Of a stretch of DNA of 10,076 bases, positions 6,336 to 10,076 are shown piece by piece. How positions within the stretch are numbered: position 1 is the stretch's first letter; each line of letters opens with the position of its first letter. This DNA is from Parachlamydiaceae bacterium (GTDB lineage Bacteria > Chlamydiota > Chlamydiia > Chlamydiales > Parachlamydiaceae): positions 1 through 10,076 of the forward strand of contig JACDDG010000060.1 of assembly GCA_013817115.1 (NCBI GenBank). Direction: 5' to 3'. The position numbers and the translations under genes are program-made. Under the pieces are notes generated by a model. It did no database searches. It was not told the origin of the DNA and saw only the letters and a program-made list of their open reading frames with translations.

Positions 6336-6976
6336 GAGTCTTCCTCGGAGATAGGTGTAAAAAATGTTCTTTTAGGTGTCGGATGCTTCACAATTAGCAC
6401 CTCCAGCTCTGTTTCCGGCACAATTTTCCACCCAAGTAAAACGTAATTATTAATATCAACATAAAGCGGACCCGGCTTTTTCATAGCGTATTTTGGCTCC
6501 ACAGCACGAGGTAATGGGTTTTCGGAAGAAAACTCTGTCTGATAGCCGGATAAGTCGTGATGAATTTTCGTCAAATGCTCTTTTTGATCTACGGAAAGAC
6601 TTCCCCAGGAAACGTAGTTTCCTGGTCGTCGTTTTTTCAAAAAGTCCCAATCGACATTGATAACGTCAAACCAATTAATACCATTTGGAAAAATACGTCC
6701 AGTCTCACGACACATCGCAGCCTTACGTAAATCAAACATGGGATTATTGGGATCACGCATTTGATATAAATAACGCAAAACACTTTCAGAGTAGAAGTAA
6801 GAAAGATCTGAACCACGGCGTAAAGGCATGCCACTATAAGGACTTAACGCCGTTGGCCTGCGACCATACCTCCAACTAAACCAAAAAATTCCAAATAATA
6901 GAAAAAAAGCCCCCAATATGGCAAAGCTAAAAAATACTACCTTTGTTGAGGATGTTTCAATCATCTTTATGTTCAA
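6332..6976 (-). CDS. Hypothetical single-span membrane protein, 214 aa
   Basis: I do not recognise the family. Residues ~12-36 (VVFFSFAILGAFFLLFGIFWFSW) form one membrane helix. It is followed by RYGRR, which by the positive-inside rule puts the ~175-residue remainder in the cytoplasm. The soluble part has conserved-looking aromatic stretches (GINWFDVINVDWDFLKKRRPGNYVSWG) and a final beta-like region (YVDINNYVLLGWKIVPETELEVLIV). It overlaps the end of the omega-like gene by 20 bases and the metG start by four (ATGA), so translation is probably coupled to both. The start could also be the ATG at 6964; neither has a good ribosome site. Its fixed place in a housekeeping cluster suggests a conserved chlamydial protein rather than a stray ORF. 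Confidence 0.8.
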   Translation of the reverse strand: MNIKMIETSSTKVVFFSFAILGAFFLLFGIFWFSWRYGRRPTALSPYSGMPLRRGSDLSYFYSESVLRYLYQMRDPNNPMFDLRKAAMCRETGRIFPNGINWFDVINVDWDFLKKRRPGNYVSWGSLSVDQKEHLTKIHHDLSGYQTEFSSENPLPRAVEPKYAMKKPGPLYVDINNYVLLGWKIVPETELEVLIVKHPTPKRTFFTPISEEDS

Positions 6977-7160
6977 TGTCGTATTCGAGCTGACTTATAG
7001 CTTGAGCAGCAACATTTTGATTTTCTCCATCAACCGGAGGTCGGTTTTCAGAACGGATGATCTCCCTGGCACACTTGATGGCAGAATTCACCAAATCAAA
7101 TTGATTAGGAAAACACGCTTTTAACTTTTCACTTGTCAAATTACCCTTAGTGCCACCCAT
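6957..7160 (-). CDS. rpoZ: RNA polymerase omega subunit-like protein
   Basis: This 67-residue protein fits the short omega fold: LTSEKLKACFPNQFDLVNSA then IKCAREIIRSE corresponds to the conserved 'F.LV..AA.RAR.L' region, and NVAAQAISQLEYD to the later 'KP...AL.EI' helix. Omega helps assemble and stabilise the beta' subunit of RNA polymerase. The position between gmk and metG matches the small gene CT031 as I recall it in Chlamydia trachomatis, and gmk-rpoZ adjacency is common across bacteria. AGGAGA (7165-7170) lies five bases before ATG 7160, a good ribosome site. The final codons overlap the next gene. The call rests on a short, weakly conserved pattern plus context, so it is probable rather than certain. 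Confidence 0.72.
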   Translation of the reverse strand: MGGTKGNLTSEKLKACFPNQFDLVNSAIKCAREIIRSENRPPVDGENQNVAAQAISQLEYDIEHKDD

Positions 7161-7268
7161 AATATCTCCTAATTTTTTTATCCCATTCTTCTACTTTTGC
7201 AAATCTACCGATTAGTTTCCCCTCTTCTCATAAATTTACCGGAGGCAATTTAAGGGAAGAGAGGTAAA
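7161..7268 (-). other. 108-bp gap between gmk and rpoZ-like gene
   Basis: This is the only sizeable gap within the cluster. It holds a weak dyad (ATTTACC at 7234-7240 with GGTAAAT at 7263-7269, the latter touching the gmk stop) and an A-run before the ribosome site of the omega-like gene. I see no strong promoter or terminator, so read-through from gmk is likely. Confidence 0.45.
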
Positions 7269-7868
7269 TCAGCCACCAATCATTACCCGGTGTTCCTCAG
7301 CGATAAAGACACTTCTAAACGCCTCGTAAGCAATTTTTAAATCATCATTAATGATAATATAATCGTAATATTTTACTGCACGAAGCTCATCTTCAGCAAG
7401 TTCTAGGCGCGCTTCAATTATTTCTAGTGACTCTGTTCCTCGCACTTCCAAACGTCGCTTTAACTCAATTACTGATGGAGGACGCACAAAAATTGCCACA
7501 GCAGGAAATTTTTTACGCAGTAATGCGGCTCCCTGAGTATCTATAACCAATACTACATGCTTACCTAAATCCAATTGGGATTCTATCCATTTCCGAGAAG
7601 TTCCATAATGATTGCCATATAAAAGTACATGCTCCAGAAAATCCCCGGCGGCAATTTTCTCCTCAAATTCAGAGACACTCAGAAAATGATAATCGCTTCC
7701 ATTAACTTCATCTCCACGTGGCTGACGGGTCGTATAGGAGATATTAGCCACAACGCAAGGAAATTCGGTTGTTAACATTTGTACTAGAGTCGTCTTTCCA
7801 GTACCCGCTGGAGCACTTACAATAAAAGCAAGGCCTCTATTTGTATTTCCTAAAAGCTTAAGTGCCAT
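7269..7868 (-). CDS. gmk: Guanylate kinase
   Basis: Phosphorylates GMP to GDP with ATP in the cytosol, an essential step for GTP and dGTP supply and for nucleotide salvage. The 199-residue length is typical. The P-loop is SAPAGTGKTT (18-27), with Lys25 binding ATP. The GMP-binding region SYTTRQPRGDE (44-54) through Tyr60 keeps Arg48, Arg51 and Tyr60, although the usual PRPGE is here PRGDE, one residue shorter. FLEH with Glu79, YGNHYGTS (84-91), the strand ending IDTQGA (109-114), RRLEVRGTES (138-147) and YDYIIINDD (168-176) follow in the expected order. Only two bases separate it from the yicC stop and it has no clear Shine-Dalgarno site, suggesting translational coupling. Confidence 0.97.
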   Translation of the reverse strand: MALKLLGNTNRGLAFIVSAPAGTGKTTLVQMLTTEFPCVVANISYTTRQPRGDEVNGSDYHFLSVSEFEEKIAAGDFLEHVLLYGNHYGTSRKWIESQLDLGKHVVLVIDTQGAALLRKKFPAVAIFVRPPSVIELKRRLEVRGTESLEIIEARLELAEDELRAVKYYDYIIINDDLKIAYEAFRSVFIAEEHRVMIGG

Positions 7869-7870
7869 CG

Positions 7871-8758
7871 TTATTCAACATTTTGGATTTGTTCTCGGAT
7901 ACGATCTAGTGCAGTTTTAACTGTAATTACATGTTGAGAGATCTTTAACTCAGAACTTTTCGATCCGATTGTATTGATCTCTCGGTTCATCTCTTGCACA
8001 ATAAAATCCAACGTTTTACCTACCCGCACTTCTGTATCATCGATAAGGTTGCGAAATTGATCCAGATGAGATTTTAAGCGCGCAAGTTCTTCTGAAATAT
8101 CGGCTTTTTCAGTGTAAATACAGATCTCGCGCAAGATCCGTTCTTCATTTTCCAAGCAACCAGGTACTGCTTCCTCAAGACGCTCTCGCAACTTATTATG
8201 GAGACGTTTTACCGTCTCAGGGGCAATCAATTCAATTTCCTTAATAACCGTATGGATAATCTCAAGATGCTCAGAGATATCTTCCCATAAAGCCATTCCT
8301 TCGACATCTTTCATAATTATAAGTTGCTCTAACGCTTGATGAAAAAGTTGATGCAGCACATCGCGCAGCTCTTCCTTTATACTTACATCGCTTTCTTGAA
8401 GAATGATTTGTTCCACATCTGCAAGCATTTCAAGTTTGAAGCCATTCTCTTTCGGAAGTTCTAAATCTTGAGAAATCGCATCCCAGGCATCCTTCAGTTG
8501 ACGTGCTAGCACTAAATTAGGCTTCATGCTGACAACAGATGCCTTGGTAAGCTGTACGAACAACTTAACATTTAGGGCACCCCGTGAAACCGCAGCTGCA
8601 ATCCACTTTTTTAAATCTACGTCAAAGCTCAGTAGTTCAGCTGGACAGTGGCAAATAATTTCAAGATGGCGTCGATTCACAGATGAAAGTTCAACAACAA
8701 AATGTCCCAAAGGCACGGAAAGCGCAGCGCGCCCATAAGCAGTCATACTTCTTAGCAT
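7871..8758 (-). CDS. yicC: YicC-family endoribonuclease-like protein
   Basis: The full-length 295-residue protein has the family's N-terminal signature MLRSMTAYGRA and VNRRHLEI (28-35), and the C-terminal DUF1732 block: YTEKADISEELARLKSHLDQF (215-235), GKTLDFIVQEMNREINTIGSKS (247-268) and the final DRIREQIQNVE. E. coli YicC has been reported to act as an endoribonuclease in RNA turnover; the same role here is inferred by family. The coiled-coil-like middle is rich in Glu and Leu. The start at 8758 has AGGG about five bases upstream and gives the usual first residues. It is the first gene of the cluster with gmk, a pairing common in many bacteria. A long hairpin at 8782-8839 sits 23 bases upstream and may influence its expression. 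Confidence 0.95.
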   Translation of the reverse strand: MLRSMTAYGRAALSVPLGHFVVELSSVNRRHLEIICHCPAELLSFDVDLKKWIAAAVSRGALNVKLFVQLTKASVVSMKPNLVLARQLKDAWDAISQDLELPKENGFKLEMLADVEQIILQESDVSIKEELRDVLHQLFHQALEQLIIMKDVEGMALWEDISEHLEIIHTVIKEIELIAPETVKRLHNKLRERLEEAVPGCLENEERILREICIYTEKADISEELARLKSHLDQFRNLIDDTEVRVGKTLDFIVQEMNREINTIGSKSSELKISQHVITVKTALDRIREQIQNVE

Positions 8759-8781
8759 TTTGCCCTACGGTTAAACTTGGA

Positions 8782-8839
8782 GTAAGTGAAGTTATATTTC
8801 CTTTTCCATCGGAAAAAGAGGAAATGTAACGTCACTTAC
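8782..8839. promoter_or_regulatory. Long stem-loop just upstream of yicC
   Basis: GTAAGTGA (8782-8789) pairs with TCACTTAC (8832-8839). GTTATATTTCC (8791-8801) pairs with GGAAATGTAAC (8820-8830) with one G-T pair, and TTTTCC (8802-8807) pairs with GGAAAA (8811-8816), leaving ATC as the loop. There is one mismatch and a three-base bulge, about 25 pairs in all. On the minus strand no U-run follows, so it is not a plain terminator. It would lie in the yicC leader or form the 3' end of the 241-aa gene's transcript. Confidence 0.65.
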
Positions 8840-8885
8840 ACCAACAAATTTTTCAAAATCTGTATTCTCTTTTACAATTTACGTT

Positions 8886-8924
8886 ATATTGAGGTTTGCT
8901 TTTTTTCCCTCAATATTCAGGGAA
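8886..8924. promoter_or_regulatory. Two overlapping dyads downstream of the 241-aa gene
   Basis: ATATTGAGG (8886-8894) pairs exactly with CCTCAATAT (8908-8916) around a T-rich 13-base loop. Overlapping it, TTCCCTCAATATTCAGGGAA (8905-8924) is a 20-bp palindrome with one C/C mismatch at 8911/8918. Because the two share one arm they could form alternative structures, or the second could be a protein-binding operator. The minus-strand gene ends 31 bases to the right. A TTGACT-like -35 for yicC lies nearby but its -10 (GAATAT) is poor. Confidence 0.45.
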
Positions 8925-8954
8925 ACTTCTTTAAAAGTCAATTGGCTTTTACTT

Positions 8955-9680
8955 CTACCTATGCAACACTGGATGAAGGCTGTCGCGAACTCGATCCCCA
9001 AATACATAACCCAGACGTTTAAGACCGTGCCAATTTGGATCTTTTTCATTAGCAACATAGAGCGTTGTTTTTTCCGCATAGACAATTAGCAGGAATTTCT
9101 GTCCTTCGCGCTTAGATAATTCGGAAAAATTTATATTTGCTTGGGAGGTAAAATAAGTGATATGACCCGACTCAACAGGAAATAGAGAATTAGGTAATCG
9201 CTCAATAGGTTCCTTTACAGAATTTAAGCAAATGATCAAACCGCACAGTGTCCCTCGAATACAGCTTATTTCTTCTAGATTTGTTTGCTGGGTTAAAAGC
9301 AAAGTACGAGCTCCTAGAAGTTCATCTTTTGTGCTTTGAGGAGAATCCTTAAGGGGTCCTCCAAGCAGAAATTGATCATAGCCTAATCTAATAAATCGTT
9401 TTCTCATAAGTTCAGAGGCGATACCAACCAACTGCTTATCCCAAACAACTCTTTTGACGACATCATTTTTACGCCATAGATCGCGGCCATCCAAAAAAAG
9501 TTCGTCGGGTAAAGGCTGCGCCTTCCATTGGCCGTATTCTGCCATTGAAATTTCCAATGTTTTGTCGAGAATCAGCTGAAGTTGAAGGATCTGATCCATT
9601 GGGATCACCCCTTCTAGCTCTATAAATTGTTGCTTATCAAAATGTAAATGATGTTCATTAGCGATGGCAAACTTTTTCAT
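8955..9680 (-). CDS. Hypothetical protein, 241 aa, probably chlamydia-restricted
   Basis: I cannot assign a function. The protein starts MKKFAIANEHH at ATG 9680, has no signal peptide or membrane span, and looks like a mixed alpha/beta cytosolic enzyme-size protein. Features are an early helix EGVIPMDQILQLQLILDKTLE (about 24-44), a Gly-rich loop FLLGGPLKD, a strand-rich middle (CIRGTLCGLIICLNSV), GHITYFTSQ and FLLIVYAEKTTLYV, and a closing stretch GLKRLGYVFGDRVRDSLHPVLHR. The opening pattern faintly recalls phytanoyl-CoA dioxygenase-like proteins, but I see no convincing His-X-Asp...His iron triad, so this is speculation. It may be one of the chlamydia-only DUF families. It has its own likely promoter (9717-9745) and is separated from yicC by 196 bases of hairpins, so it may be a separate unit. 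Confidence 0.82.
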   Translation of the reverse strand: MKKFAIANEHHLHFDKQQFIELEGVIPMDQILQLQLILDKTLEISMAEYGQWKAQPLPDELFLDGRDLWRKNDVVKRVVWDKQLVGIASELMRKRFIRLGYDQFLLGGPLKDSPQSTKDELLGARTLLLTQQTNLEEISCIRGTLCGLIICLNSVKEPIERLPNSLFPVESGHITYFTSQANINFSELSKREGQKFLLIVYAEKTTLYVANEKDPNWHGLKRLGYVFGDRVRDSLHPVLHR

Positions 9681-9716
9681 GATACTTCTTTTTTTTCTTA
9701 ACTGTATGGTGATAAT

Positions 9717-9745
9717 AGTATAGCAAAAGTAGGAATTTATATCTA
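9717..9745 (-). promoter_or_regulatory. Extended -10 promoter of the 241-aa gene
   Basis: On the minus strand TGCTATACT gives an extended -10 (TATACT at 9722-9717, five of six matches). TAGATA (9745-9740, four of six) lies 17 bases upstream. Transcription would begin near 9709, about 28 bases before ATG 9680, with a weak AGAAG ribosome site in between. Confidence 0.5.
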
Positions 9746-9962
9746 CTGTTAAAGATTAGATAAAATTCTTTCATTATAAAGATGAAAATTGCCATGGAAA
9801 ATCGAGATAGAATTTGCTATTATAGAATCCGATATTAAGGGGGAGGGGCAAAAATGTTTTGCACTCCAAAACCCTTTTGTAGCTTACAGCTAAGGCATAG
9901 CCTCACTCGCATCAAGTACCGATTGTCCTAACAATTGTGGTTGCGCACTTAGGGGGCTTCTG

Positions 9963-9980
9963 GCGCCCCTACCGGGGCGC
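9963..9980. repeat. GC hairpin with TACC loop, copy 1
   Basis: GCGCCCC (9963-9969) pairs exactly with GGGGCGC (9974-9980) around TACC. It is followed on the plus strand by ACGTTTTG, a broken U-tract, so it might act as a terminator for a plus-strand transcript. The pattern CCCC-TACC-GGGG is shared with 10043-10055. Confidence 0.6.
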
Positions 9981-10000
9981 ACGTTTTGTAATGACCCAAA

Positions 10001-10030
10001 CCCCGGGTTCCGCTATCGCTGCACCCGGGG
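10001..10030. repeat. GC hairpin with CGCTATCGCT loop
   Basis: CCCCGGGT (10001-10008) pairs exactly with ACCCGGGG (10023-10030) around TCCGCTATCGCTGC. The loop core CGCTATCGCT matches the loop of the hairpin at 4211-4237 although the stems differ. A conserved loop on a changed stem suggests a repeat family, possibly maintained as structured RNA or DNA. Confidence 0.65.
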
Positions 10031-10041
10031 CTATTAACAGT

Positions 10042-10057
10042 TCCCCCTACCGGGGGA
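10042..10057. repeat. GC hairpin with TACC loop, copy 2
   Basis: TCCCCC (10042-10047) pairs exactly with GGGGGA (10052-10057) around TACC, the same loop as at 9970-9973 and one base from the TGCC loop at 4182-4185. It is followed by TAGAACATCG with no U-tract. Confidence 0.6.
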
Positions 10058-10076
10058 TAGAACATCGTTAATATAC

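Larger units (their letters stand above)
9681..10076. other. Gene-free right end with GC-rich hairpin cluster
   Basis: No convincing gene lies here. The first ~150 bases are AT-rich and carry the promoter of the 241-aa gene. From about 9838 the sequence changes abruptly to GC-rich, with a purine block AGGGGGAGGGG and then three tight hairpins (9963-9980, 10001-10030, 10042-10057). A 25-codon ORF (9854-9931) sits behind the purine block. The sudden base shift and shared loop sequences point to a repeat element between genes. Confidence 0.55.

Noticed and set aside
6456..6879. Three ORFs antisense or out of frame to the 214-aa gene
   Set aside because: They overlap a frame supported by ATGA coupling to metG; no start signals or motifs.
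7200..7269. Terminator between gmk and the omega-like gene
   Set aside because: The possible stem has only seven AT-rich pairs with a 22-base loop and no following U-tract on the minus strand.
8786..9089. Three ORFs around the end of the 241-aa gene
   Set aside because: They cross the hairpins at 8782-8924 or overlap the 241-aa gene, and they lack ribosome sites.
1..10076. CRISPR array, tRNA or rRNA genes
   Set aside because: I found no regularly spaced direct repeats, no cloverleaf with a GGTTCGA-type T-loop outside coding sequence, and no rRNA-like stretches.

Overview
The window looks like chromosome from an amoeba-associated (Parachlamydia/Protochlamydia-like) chlamydia. The main reason is the gene order guanylate kinase, small RNA polymerase omega-like gene, methionyl-tRNA synthetase, which matches the order I remember for gmk-CT031-metG in Chlamydia trachomatis. 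AT-rich spacers, several chlamydia-style hypothetical genes and dispersed palindromic repeats between genes fit the same assignment. The organism call is inference; no database was searched.

Left third (1-4290). Positions 1-480 hold no intact gene, but carry a near-perfect 42-bp palindrome, part of a dispersed repeat, and a good sigma-70-type promoter (TTGACA, 16 bp, TATAAA). That promoter leads into a small gene (481-718) broken by one extra base. A nearly perfect 40-bp palindrome follows at 731-770, and one of its arms recurs inverted at 82-105. Two intact plus-strand enzymes come next: a SprT-like zinc metalloprotease (1092-1772) and a C26-type class I glutamine amidotransferase (1874-2590). 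A stem with 18 perfect base pairs covers the end of the amidotransferase gene. Facing it on the minus strand is a decayed locus: an intact-looking 158-codon ORF (3415-3891), then a trail of coding fragments down to 2649. The fragments join if four single extra bases are ignored, giving a predicted protein of about 412 residues with a soluble N-terminus, several hydrophobic segments and an acidic His/Glu-rich tail.

Middle and right (4166-8758, minus strand). A compact housekeeping cluster reads yicC, gmk, an rpoZ-like gene, a 214-residue single-membrane-span protein of unknown function, and metG. It is tightly packed: a 2-nt gap, a 108-nt gap, a 20-nt overlap and a 4-nt ATGA overlap. It ends in a clear Rho-independent terminator at 4165-4192. 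The cluster joins RNA turnover (YicC), GMP phosphorylation (Gmk), transcription (omega) and translation initiation or charging (MetRS), as expected of growth-linked genes.

Far right (8759-10076). Between yicC and an upstream minus-strand gene of unknown function (241 aa, 8955-9680) lie three stacked dyad symmetries. The 241-aa gene has a plausible extended -10 promoter just upstream. The last 400 bases have no convincing gene but carry a cluster of GC-rich hairpins. Their loops (TACC, CGCTATCGCT) recur beside the metG terminator about 5.8 kb away, which suggests a dispersed repeat family. I see no tRNA, rRNA, CRISPR array or intact insertion sequence.
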